Origin: JAJYSO01 sp964586655
GTDB lineage: Bacteria; Bacteroidota; Bacteroidia; Flavobacteriales; Flavobacteriaceae
Assembly (NCBI GenBank): GCA_964586655.1
Contig: CAZPGY010000002.1
Span: 185,472-249,471, forward strand
DNA: 64,000 nt
Direction of reading: 5' to 3'
The position numbers and the translations under genes are program-made. Shown in pieces: positions 25,805 to 33,046 of this stretch. Numbering within the stretch: position 1 is the stretch's first letter; the number at the start of each line of letters is the position of its first letter. A model generated the notes under the pieces. That model was not told where the DNA came from. It was given only the letters and a program-made list of their open reading frames with translations, and did not search any database.

Positions 25805-25812
25805 CAAAAGTA
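25805..25812 (-). promoter_or_regulatory. -7 promoter element of the BatA/VWA operon
   Basis: The minus strand reads TACTTTTG, an exact -7 match, 19 bases before the start codon. Confidence 0.55.
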
Positions 25813-25952
25813 CGTAATTTTTTTTTGATACAAATTTTAATTTTCCCCCGTGGAAAGAATAGAAATACACCCTTACAAAACCCCAATCAACAGTCATTTG
25901 AAAAATGAAACCGAGAAAAATTTGGCAATGGTTACTTTAAACAACTTCTGAG

Positions 25953-27191
25953 TCAAGCTGTTTTTTGGGTCTTGGGTTGTTGTTTTTCGATGGTAAAAGT
26001 GAATGTGGTATATTTTCCCAACTCAGAATCCACTGCTATCTTGCCGCCCAGTTTTTCGACCAATTTGTGCACCGTGGTCAATCCAATGCCGTTCCCCTTT
26101 TTTCCGTGTCGGTCTTTATCGGCAGCCACAGAAAACAAATCGAATACTTTATCTTGCTGATCTTTAGGAATTCCGATCCCGTTATCGGTCAACTCAAATT
26201 TATAAAAACCCTCTTCTTCCTCACAGCCAATAGAGATGATTGTTTTTTCCTTGTCATTGTATTTCAAACTGTTGCCCAGCAAATTCAAAAATATTTGCTC
26301 CAATGCTGAGCGATTACAAATCAAATCAAAATTATAATCGGGTAAATTGATTTCACAATTGCGTTCGATATTGAGCATGTCGATAATGCTTTCCAAAAAT
26401 TCTTTTAAACCAAAAGGCTTCTCGGCATAGTCTTGAGAAGAGACATTCTCGGTTTCGTAATACGCCAAGATATTGGAGATATAATCACTCATTCCAAAGG
26501 CCGATTGTTTCAGTTTTTTGAGATAAGCAAATCCCGATTCGTCCAATTTTTCGGCATACTTGGCTTTGAGTAAATCAATGGTCATAATGATATTGGACAA
26601 GGGCATTTTTAAATCATGAGAAACCGCGCCGGCAAAGTTTTTCAACAGCGTATTTTGTTTCCGCAGCTCCTTTTTTGAGGCGCGCATTTGGTTGTTTTTC
26701 AACCTTAGCTCAAACAATATTTCCACTTGGTGACCAAAAGTTTTAAGTGCTTTCAACTGCTGCTCATTAAACTGTCTCGGTCGATGATCCATCAAGCAAA
26801 GGGTGCCCAATACATTGCCATCGCCCCCTTTCAAAGGAAAGCCCACGTAAAACAAAATCGGATCCTCGTCTCTGGTAACCATAGGATTATCCTTAAACCG
26901 GTGGTCCAAACGAGTATCGGGAACTTGCAACACCTCATCGCTATTAAGAATTGCATGAGCGCAAAAGGAATCTTCTCGTGGAACTTCGCAGTACTCCACC
27001 CCTACTTTGGCCTTAATCCATTTCCTTTTTTCATCGACCAAGGCAATCAAAGCAATAGGAACATCACAGATATAGGCTGCCAACTCAGTAATATTATCAT
27101 ATTGTTCTTCTGAGGGCGTGTCAAGAATATTCAGCTTTTTTAAGGCTGTAATTCTCACTTTTTCATTTTTAGGGGTAGCCGTTTTTTTCAT
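25953..27191 (-). CDS. GAF domain sensor histidine kinase
   Basis: A 412-residue soluble kinase. A GAF domain at about residues 20-165 includes CDVPIALIALVDEKRKWIKA in two parts and SFCAHAIL. A coiled linker follows (LRLKNNQMRASKKELRKQN), then HisKA with the phospho-acceptor His192 in GAVSHDLKMPLSN. The ATPase domain has IFLNLLGNSLKYN (N box), LTDNGIGIP (G1) and GNGIGLTTVHKLV (G2). No receiver domain and no adjacent response regulator are present, so it is an orphan. With no membrane segment, it should sense a cytoplasmic signal. The promoter touches the start codon region (leaderless). Confidence 0.92.
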   Translation of the reverse strand: MKKTATPKNEKVRITALKKLNILDTPSEEQYDNITELAAYICDVPIALIALVDEKRKWIKAKVGVEYCEVPREDSFCAHAILNSDEVLQVPDTRLDHRFKDNPMVTRDEDPILFYVGFPLKGGDGNVLGTLCLMDHRPRQFNEQQLKALKTFGHQVEILFELRLKNNQMRASKKELRKQNTLLKNFAGAVSHDLKMPLSNIIMTIDLLKAKYAEKLDESGFAYLKKLKQSAFGMSDYISNILAYYETENVSSQDYAEKPFGLKEFLESIIDMLNIERNCEINLPDYNFDLICNRSALEQIFLNLLGNSLKYNDKEKTIISIGCEEEEGFYKFELTDNGIGIPKDQQDKVFDLFSVAADKDRHGKKGNGIGLTTVHKLVEKLGGKIAVDSELGKYTTFTFTIEKQQPKTQKTA

Positions 27192-27196
27192 ATTTG

Positions 27197-27204
27197 CAAA
27201 GGTA
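27197..27204 (-). promoter_or_regulatory. -7 promoter element of the GAF kinase gene
   Basis: The minus strand reads TACCTTTG, an exact TAnnTTTG match. Only 5 bases separate it from the ATG at 27191, so the mRNA should be leaderless or have 1-3 leading bases. Confidence 0.55.
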
Positions 27205-27245
27205 AGTCAAAGCATGCTATTTATGTTAATTTTAACAAAAATATT

Positions 27246-28034
27246 TTAAAAGCCTTCGAAAACACCCAGTCCAAAAAGTGCAAAGTCATACTTTACCGGG
27301 TCTTCTGCATTCAGTTTTCTTAGGTTTTTATCTAATTCTTTAACGGCTTTGGCGTCGTTTTGTTTTCTTTTCAACAGCTTTAATTTTCGAGCTACCCTAC
27401 CACTGTGCACATCTAAGGGACAAGAAAGAGCTGCCGGAGAAATTCCCTTCCACAAGCCAAAATCGACTCCTGCCGCATCTGTTCTTACCATCCATCGCAA
27501 AAACATATTGATTCGCTTGGCCGCAGAATTTTTTAAAGGATCGCTCACATGCTTTTGGGTTCGTTGAAGATGTTCCGGTTCAAAAAACAGGGATTTGAAT
27601 TTTGAAATCGCCCACTGTGTCGAATTCGGATCGGTATATTTTGTAAACACAGCTTCCAAACCTCCGTGATTTTTATAGATGTGCTGCAGTCCGCGCGTAA
27701 AAAATTTAAGGTCTGCATCTTTAAAAGTGCGGTGAACAAATCCATTTAATTTTTCGCGGTCTTTTTCAGTGGCATTTCGCACAAAATCAGCCGGAGAATC
27801 CCAAAGCAGGTGCATCATTTTTTGCGCATTCTTTATGATTATCGGGCGTCGTCCCCATGCAATCGTTGCCGTTAAAAATCCGGCGATTTCAATATCTTCT
27901 TTTTTATCAAATTGATGCGGAATTTGAATGGGGTCACTTTCAATAAATTCGGGACGGTTGTAGTGTTCTGCTTTTTCATCGAGAAATTCGCGACATTCCT
28001 GTAGGGTCATCGAGAAACGGATTTTAAGGTTCAA
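27246..28034 (-). CDS. TIGR02757 family protein
   Basis: A cytoplasmic protein of 262 residues, or 254 from the internal Met at residue 9 (MTLQECREFLDEKAE), which fits better as the start. Recognisable blocks are DPIQIPHQFDKKEDIEIAGF, TATIAWGRRPIIIKNAQKMM and LDVHSGRVARKLKLLKRKQND. These match the TIGR02757 family, which is widespread in Bacteroidota and some Proteobacteria. Its function is not established. It follows pssA on the same strand with 84 bases between. Confidence 0.82.
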   Translation of the reverse strand: MNLKIRFSMTLQECREFLDEKAEHYNRPEFIESDPIQIPHQFDKKEDIEIAGFLTATIAWGRRPIIIKNAQKMMHLLWDSPADFVRNATEKDREKLNGFVHRTFKDADLKFFTRGLQHIYKNHGGLEAVFTKYTDPNSTQWAISKFKSLFFEPEHLQRTQKHVSDPLKNSAAKRINMFLRWMVRTDAAGVDFGLWKGISPAALSCPLDVHSGRVARKLKLLKRKQNDAKAVKELDKNLRKLNAEDPVKYDFALFGLGVFEGF

Positions 28035-28118
28035 TTTATATCAATTAGACATACAAAATAGTTCGATATTTATGTCCAAATTTTAAATCTTCAGACTATC
28101 GAATAAATCAAATTGGTA

Positions 28119-28877
28119 TTATTCGACACGCAGGAAGTCCAACACGGCCGAAAAAAGCACATATACTAAAATAATAATAGGCAGCGCCATAAACTGGAGC
28201 GCTCCCAAAGCGAAGAGGCAAAACGCTATAAACACATAGCGAAACCAATTCTCTTTAAAACCGGCAGATTTAAATTTCAGCCCAAACAAAGGCAATTCAG
28301 CATTGAGTAAAAAGCAACTTATTCCAATGAGTCCGGCCAAAAACCAGGGGCTAAAAATTATGGACATGACCCTTGGCGAGGCCTGATAAGTAGCAATTAA
28401 CGGGAAGCTTAAAATCAAAATTGCATTGGCCGGAGTGGGCAAGCCGATAAAAGAAGAAGTCTGTCTTTTATCAATATTAAATTTAGCCAATCTATATCCG
28501 GAAGCTGCGGTAATCAAAAGTCCCAAAAAGGCCAAATAGGGAAAGGAAGCAGGAAAAAGAGCATCGGTCGACCAACTATGTGTCGATAACAAATTATAGT
28601 TTTCGAGTGATCGAGACAACAATTGCATCATCACAATTCCGGGAACCAATCCACTGGTAATCATATCGGCCAAGGAATCGAGTTGCACGCCAATTTCACC
28701 CGACACTTTGAACAGTCGAGCAAAGAAGCCGTCAAAAAAATCAAAAAATATTCCCAATCCGACAAAAATCGCAGCAGAGACCAATTGATCTTGTACCGCC
28801 AATACAACAGCCACACAACCACTCAACATGTTGAGAAAGGTGAAAATATTGGGAATGAATCGTTTTATCATCAACAA
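28119..28877 (-). CDS. pssA: CDP-diacylglycerol-serine O-phosphatidyltransferase (CDP-alcohol phosphatidyltransferase)
   Basis: An integral membrane enzyme joining CDP-diacylglycerol and serine to make phosphatidylserine, the precursor of phosphatidylethanolamine. The CDP-alcohol transferase motif DGx2ARx8Gx3Dx3D is exact, with Asp49, Gly50, Ala53, Arg54, Gly63, Asp67 and Asp71. About seven hydrophobic segments are seen over 252 residues. The start Met and the Met at residue 3 (MIKRFIPNIFTFLN) are both possible. The N-terminal motif IPNIFTFLNMLSG is typical of PssA. Confidence 0.88.
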   Translation of the reverse strand: MLMIKRFIPNIFTFLNMLSGCVAVVLAVQDQLVSAAIFVGLGIFFDFFDGFFARLFKVSGEIGVQLDSLADMITSGLVPGIVMMQLLSRSLENYNLLSTHSWSTDALFPASFPYLAFLGLLITAASGYRLAKFNIDKRQTSSFIGLPTPANAILILSFPLIATYQASPRVMSIIFSPWFLAGLIGISCFLLNAELPLFGLKFKSAGFKENWFRYVFIAFCLFALGALQFMALPIIILVYVLFSAVLDFLRVE

Positions 28878-28901
28878 ATAATTTGAAAAATCGTATAAAG
28901 A

Positions 28902-30329
28902 TTAGCAATCGCTCACATTGACCCTTACGGCCAATCCTCCTTCACTGGTTTCTTTGTATTTTGAATTCATGTCTTTAGCGGTCTCCCACATGGTTTGCAC
29001 CACTTCGTCAAAAGTCACTCGGGCTTCGGTAACATCACCATTTAACGCAAGTTCGGCTGCATTAATAGCTTTAATGGCGCCCATGGTATTGCGTTCTATA
29101 CATGGAATTTGCACCAAACCTTTGATGGGATCACAGGTAAGCCCCAAATGATGCTCCATACTAATTTCAGCAGCCATCAACACCTGTTCGGGCGTTCCTC
29201 CCGACAATTCGGTAAGGGCACCGGCGGCCATGGAAGAGGACACGCCTATTTCGGCTTGACAGCCTCCCATAGCTGCAGAGATTGTAGCTTTCTTTTTAAA
29301 CAAGCTTCCTATTTCACTGGCGGTCAACAAAAATTGCTTGATTTGTTCTTCACCGGCTTGCTGATTTTCAATGACCAAATAATACATCAAAACTGCGGGG
29401 ATGACTCCGGCGGCACCATTGGTAGGCGCAGTGACCACCCGCCCAAGCGAGGCGTTGACCTCATTGACGGCCAAAGCAAAACAGCTGATCCATTTTAAAA
29501 TTGAACGAAATTTTTTGTCGGTCTTGCGAATAATATCTATCCACGATTCTGTATCGTGATAGCTCGCTTTGTCATCCATCAGTTTTTTATGCGCATTATA
29601 AGCTCTGCGCGTCACGTTGAGCCCGCCGGGTAAAACGCCTTGCGTATGGCAGCCGGTGTACATCGAGTCGAGCATAACTTTCCAAATGGCTCGAATTCCT
29701 TGATCAATCTCAGCGTCACCTCTCAAGGATTGTTCATTGGCCCACACAATTTCTGAGATTTTCTTCTGTTCCTTTCGACAATACTCAAGTAATTCTTCTC
29801 CACTATCAATGGGATAAGGAAAGTGATCAAAAAGTTCTTTTTTCTTCTTGGCTTTTTCACGGCTTTCCTGAACGACAAAGCCGCCGCCGATAGAATAATA
29901 TTCTTCTGAAGCCTGTCTTCCATCCGAATAGGTGACCGTAAATCGCATGCCGTTAGCGTGATAATCGAGAAAAGATTTTTGAAAAACAATGGCTGATTCC
30001 ATGTCAAAAGGAATCTCTTGAGAAGCATTAAGACGTATTGTTTTCTCAGTCTTTACCCGATTGATTACCTCGTCTATTTTGTTGATGGGCATGGTTACCG
30101 GATCATAACCGCTCAACCCCAGAACCACTGCCAAATCGGTAGCATGTCCTTTTCCGGTTAAAGAAAGAGAACCGTACAAGTCTATTTTCAAGGCCTTTAT
30201 TTCAGCCAAATCACCAGTATTTTTCAGGACTTCCAACCATTGTTGAGCCGCACGCCAAGGGCCTAAGGTATGTGAGCTCGAAGGGCCGACACCAATTTTT
30301 AACATATCAAAAATACTGATACTTTCCAT
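28902..30329 (-). CDS. sdaA: L-serine ammonia-lyase (iron-sulfur type, single chain)
   Basis: Deaminates L-serine to pyruvate and ammonia. The single chain has 475 residues, with both the beta (N-terminal, ISIFDMLKIGVGPSSSHTLG) and alpha parts (TAPTNGAAGVIPAVL, AAMGGCQAEIGVSSSMAAGA) fused as in E. coli SdaA. Conserved cysteines that could hold the 4Fe-4S cluster are seen in SMYTGCHTQG, GGCQAE and LTCDPIKG. It has its own promoter at 30348-30355 and a leader of about 13 bases. Confidence 0.92.
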   Translation of the reverse strand: MESISIFDMLKIGVGPSSSHTLGPWRAAQQWLEVLKNTGDLAEIKALKIDLYGSLSLTGKGHATDLAVVLGLSGYDPVTMPINKIDEVINRVKTEKTIRLNASQEIPFDMESAIVFQKSFLDYHANGMRFTVTYSDGRQASEEYYSIGGGFVVQESREKAKKKKELFDHFPYPIDSGEELLEYCRKEQKKISEIVWANEQSLRGDAEIDQGIRAIWKVMLDSMYTGCHTQGVLPGGLNVTRRAYNAHKKLMDDKASYHDTESWIDIIRKTDKKFRSILKWISCFALAVNEVNASLGRVVTAPTNGAAGVIPAVLMYYLVIENQQAGEEQIKQFLLTASEIGSLFKKKATISAAMGGCQAEIGVSSSMAAGALTELSGGTPEQVLMAAEISMEHHLGLTCDPIKGLVQIPCIERNTMGAIKAINAAELALNGDVTEARVTFDEVVQTMWETAKDMNSKYKETSEGGLAVRVNVSDC

Positions 30330-30347
30330 AAGTTATTTTTCTTCTGC

Positions 30348-30355
30348 CAAAGATA
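30348..30355 (-). promoter_or_regulatory. -7 promoter element of sdaA
   Basis: The minus strand reads TATCTTTG, an exact -7 match, 18 bases before the start codon. Confidence 0.55.
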
Positions 30356-30454
30356 AGGATTTTGTATGGAAATAGGACGGAAAGTGCGGGATGGAGTGAC
30401 GGCGCTCAACCTTGTTTAAAGACTACCTTGATTATCAATTCCAATATGAATCCA

Positions 30455-30495
30455 CCTTGAGAAAGATTTATCGTGGCATTCCCATCTTCTCAAGG
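30455..30495. terminator. Hairpin between pheS and sdaA, possible terminator
   Basis: CCTTGAGAAAGAT (30455-30467) and ATCTTCTCAAGG (30484-30495) form a 12-base stem with one bulged A and a loop of 16 bases. It follows the pheS stop by 33 bases in the minus direction. No T-run follows, so intrinsic termination is uncertain. Confidence 0.4.
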
Positions 30496-30528
30496 CTCGT
30501 TTTTGCTTTCCTCGCTCGGCAATAAGCC

Positions 30529-31551
30529 TTAAAAAACAGATTTAAATTGCTCCAAAAAGCGGATGTCATTTTGGTAAAACATGCGAATATCGCCGATTTG
30601 GTAGAGCAACATGGCGATGCGTTCAATGCCCATTCCAAAGGCAAAGCCCGAATATTTCTCCGGATCTATCTCACAATTTTCCAACACATTGGGATCCACC
30701 ATACCGCAGCCCATAATCTCTAACCAACCAGTGCCTTTGGTGATGCGGTAATCGGTTTCTGTTTCCAGCCCCCAATAAATATCAACTTCAGCGCTGGGCT
30801 CAGTAAAAGGGAAGTAAGAAGGGCGCAATCGGATTTTAGATTTTCCAAAAAGTTGTTTTGTAAAATACAAAATAGTTTGTTTCAAATCGGCAAAAGACAC
30901 GCCTTTATCCACATACAAGCCTTCCACTTGGTGAAACAAACAATGGGAACGCGCCGAGATATCTTCATTGCGATACACCCTTCCCGGAGAGATGGTGCGC
31001 ACCGGCGGTTTGTTGTTTTCCATATGCCTGATTTGCACTCCTGAGGTATGTGTACGCAACAAAACTTTTTCAGGATCGGTTTGAACAAAAAAAGTGTCCT
31101 GCATATCGCGTGCCGGATGGTGTTCAGGAAGGTTTAAGGCGGTAAAATTATGCCAGTCGTCCTCAATTTCAGGGCCTTCAGATACATTAAACCCAATATT
31201 GGAAAAGATATCGATGATCTGGTTTTTCACTACAGAAATAGGATGTCGAGCCCCAATCTCAATCGCTTGTCCCGGACGGGTCAGGTCGCCATAAACTCCT
31301 TCTTCTTCACGCCGAGATTCTATTTCGCCCTTGAGAGTATCCACTTTTTCTTGCACCTTATTCTTTAAGGTATTGACGGTTTTCCCATACGCCTTTTTAT
31401 GCTCATTTGGAATATCTTTAAAAGCGGCAAAAAAATCGTTTAGGATTCCTTTTTTACCTAAGTATTCAATCCTAAAATTTTCAACAGACTCTATTTCTTC
31501 AGCTGTAAACTCCTCAACTTTAGCTATATGAGATTTGATATCGTCAAACAT
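30529..31551 (-). CDS. pheS: Phenylalanine-tRNA ligase alpha subunit
   Basis: The catalytic subunit of phenylalanyl-tRNA synthetase, 340 residues. An N-terminal coiled-coil is followed by the class II core: motif 1 near RHPISVVKNQIIDIF, motif 2 with RTISPGRVYRNEDISARSH in parts, and motif 3 GFAFGMGIERIAMLLY. The metal and phenylalanine region includes YWGLETETDY. pheT is not adjacent. It has its own promoter at 31575-31582. Confidence 0.95.
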   Translation of the reverse strand: MFDDIKSHIAKVEEFTAEEIESVENFRIEYLGKKGILNDFFAAFKDIPNEHKKAYGKTVNTLKNKVQEKVDTLKGEIESRREEEGVYGDLTRPGQAIEIGARHPISVVKNQIIDIFSNIGFNVSEGPEIEDDWHNFTALNLPEHHPARDMQDTFFVQTDPEKVLLRTHTSGVQIRHMENNKPPVRTISPGRVYRNEDISARSHCLFHQVEGLYVDKGVSFADLKQTILYFTKQLFGKSKIRLRPSYFPFTEPSAEVDIYWGLETETDYRITKGTGWLEIMGCGMVDPNVLENCEIDPEKYSGFAFGMGIERIAMLLYQIGDIRMFYQNDIRFLEQFKSVF

Positions 31552-31574
31552 GGCACGTTTTTATTTCAGAACGA

Positions 31575-31582
31575 CAAAGCTA
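31575..31582 (-). promoter_or_regulatory. -7 promoter element of pheS
   Basis: The minus strand reads TAGCTTTG, an exact TAnnTTTG match, 23 bases before the pheS ATG. Confidence 0.55.
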
Positions 31583-31592
31583 TAAAAAAAGC

Positions 31593-31949
31593 TCAGGAGA
31601 TATAGCTTTTTTCCAGGAAATAATTGACCAGCGCTTCCTTTATCATTACACTCTGTTCCCCCGCTTTTAAAGGCGGCAGAGAATCGACAAAATTATAGTG
31701 TGGCCAACCCTCATCATCATAATAATCAAACTCGTAATATCCCAAGGGTTCCAGCAATCGACAAATGGCAATGTGCATCAAATTAATCTTGTCGTCTTTG
31801 TCAAATTTTGCATCGAGTTGCCCCAACTCTTGAATTCCAACCAGATAGAGAATGGCATCCAACTCCATGGCCTCCCCGTCTGCAAATTGATTTGACAGCT
31901 TTTTGTGTAGTTTTTTCCAGCGTTCTTTTAGTTTTTTATCTCCAACCAT
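31593..31949 (-). CDS. Small conserved hypothetical protein
   Basis: A 118-residue soluble protein starting MVGDKKLKERWKKLHKKLS. The middle is acidic with YEFDYYDDEGWPHYNF, and the C-terminus is helical. No domain was recognised. It is unlinked in operon terms to pheS, which has its own promoter. Its own -7 element (31954-31961) ends 4 bases from the ATG, so its mRNA should be leaderless. Confidence 0.72.
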   Translation of the reverse strand: MVGDKKLKERWKKLHKKLSNQFADGEAMELDAILYLVGIQELGQLDAKFDKDDKINLMHIAICRLLEPLGYYEFDYYDDEGWPHYNFVDSLPPLKAGEQSVMIKEALVNYFLEKSYIS

Positions 31950-31953
31950 GGGG

Positions 31954-31961
31954 CAAAGATA
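31954..31961 (-). promoter_or_regulatory. -7 promoter element touching the start codon of the gene at 31593-31949
   Basis: The minus strand reads TATCTTTG followed by CCCC and the ATG. The predicted transcription start falls on or next to the A of the start codon. Confidence 0.6.
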
Positions 31962-32122
31962 AAGAACTTGTTTCTATTTATTAAGCATTTAAGAAGACAG
32001 CGAAGGCAAAATTTACCGCTTTTATGTAAACCCCAACTCCACAACTGCCTGCCTAACTTTCCTTTGAAAATAAAAAAACAGTGACCGGCGATGGGTTTGC
32101 TTTTCAATGAATAAATTTTATG

Positions 32123-32130
32123 TATTTTTG
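32123..32130 (+). promoter_or_regulatory. -7 promoter element of the cvpA-like gene
   Basis: TATTTTTG matches the -7 consensus, 29 bases before the ATG at 32160. Confidence 0.5.
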
Positions 32131-32159
32131 AATCCTCTCTATTTTATAGCCTCTCACGG

Positions 32160-32759
32160 ATGGAAGAAATACACACCTCATTAGTATTGACTGCTAACGG
32201 ACTCGGTTTATCAGTATTTGATATTGTGCTGGGTATTCTTCTGGCACTTGGGCTTATTCGAGGGTTTATCAAAGGATTTATTATTGAAATCGCTTCTCTT
32301 ATCGCCCTGATTGCCGGCATATATGGAGCCACGCATTTTTCTTATTATCTGGTCGACCTGCTACTGCAGTACCTCTCCTGGGATCCACAATATATTAACA
32401 TTACGGCCTTGGTACTTACTTTTATCATTATTGTTGTTGCCATTTCTTTGGTGGCTAAAATCTTTACCAAACTCGCCAAATTGATGGCACTCAACATGGT
32501 TAACCGCTTGTTGGGCGGACTCTTTGGACTTTTAAAAGTGGGATTTGTCCTCGGTATTCTCCTGATGTATTTCGACAACTTCAACCAAACCGCCCATTTT
32601 ATCGATCAGAAAGAGCTGCAAAAATCGGTTTTATACGCCCCCGTGAAAAAATTTAGTGCTACTATCTTACCTTCTGTCTTGACCGAAATCGAAAAACACA
32701 GCGATTGGTCTCCCCAAATAGATTCCTCCGACACGACTCCCCCCAAGCTGCTCCCTTAG
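32160..32759 (+). CDS. CvpA family membrane protein
   Basis: A 199-residue inner-membrane protein with four hydrophobic segments. The CvpA N-terminal signature is FDIVLGILLALGLIRGFIKG, with the conserved RGFxKGF turn, followed by EIASLIALIAGIYGA. The C-terminal 45 residues are polar. CvpA is tied to colicin V production and envelope integrity in E. coli; here only the family is certain. Single gene. Confidence 0.87.
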   Translation: MEEIHTSLVLTANGLGLSVFDIVLGILLALGLIRGFIKGFIIEIASLIALIAGIYGATHFSYYLVDLLLQYLSWDPQYINITALVLTFIIIVVAISLVAKIFTKLAKLMALNMVNRLLGGLFGLLKVGFVLGILLMYFDNFNQTAHFIDQKELQKSVLYAPVKKFSATILPSVLTEIEKHSDWSPQIDSSDTTPPKLLP

Positions 32760-33046
32760 AAAAATCGTGATTAGCTTTACACAATCGATATTTGCGTCAA
32801 ATTAATTGAAAATAAACCGCTTAAATCGAAATAAAACTCATATTTTCTCATAAAGCAAAATAATTTTTAAATCCATAAAAATAAAAAACTTGTCAACTTT
32901 TTAGTGTTGATAAATTTTTATATAATTAGCAATCAAGTTGTTACATAATTTATTTGTAAACTTCAAACCGATTCATTAAAAAGATGTCGATTAATTTGTT
33001 ATGTTTGTTTGCTTTAAAAAATAAAAAATCCGCTCAATAGAAAAAC
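32760..33046. other. AT-rich leader region of nrdJ
   Basis: 287 bases, strongly AT-rich, between the cvpA-like gene and nrdJ. It holds a -7 element at 33000-33007. I looked for a cobalamin riboswitch because the enzyme downstream needs B12, but I saw no B12-box-like GCCACTG and no strong stem-loops. No gene is visible. Confidence 0.4.
33000..33007 (+). promoter_or_regulatory. -7 promoter element of nrdJ
   Basis: TATGTTTG matches TAnnTTTG, 39 bases before the ATG at 33047. Confidence 0.45.

Noticed and set aside
32760..33046. Cobalamin riboswitch before the B12-dependent ribonucleotide reductase
   Set aside because: No B12-box-like sequence or strong multi-stem fold was seen; the region is simply AT-rich.
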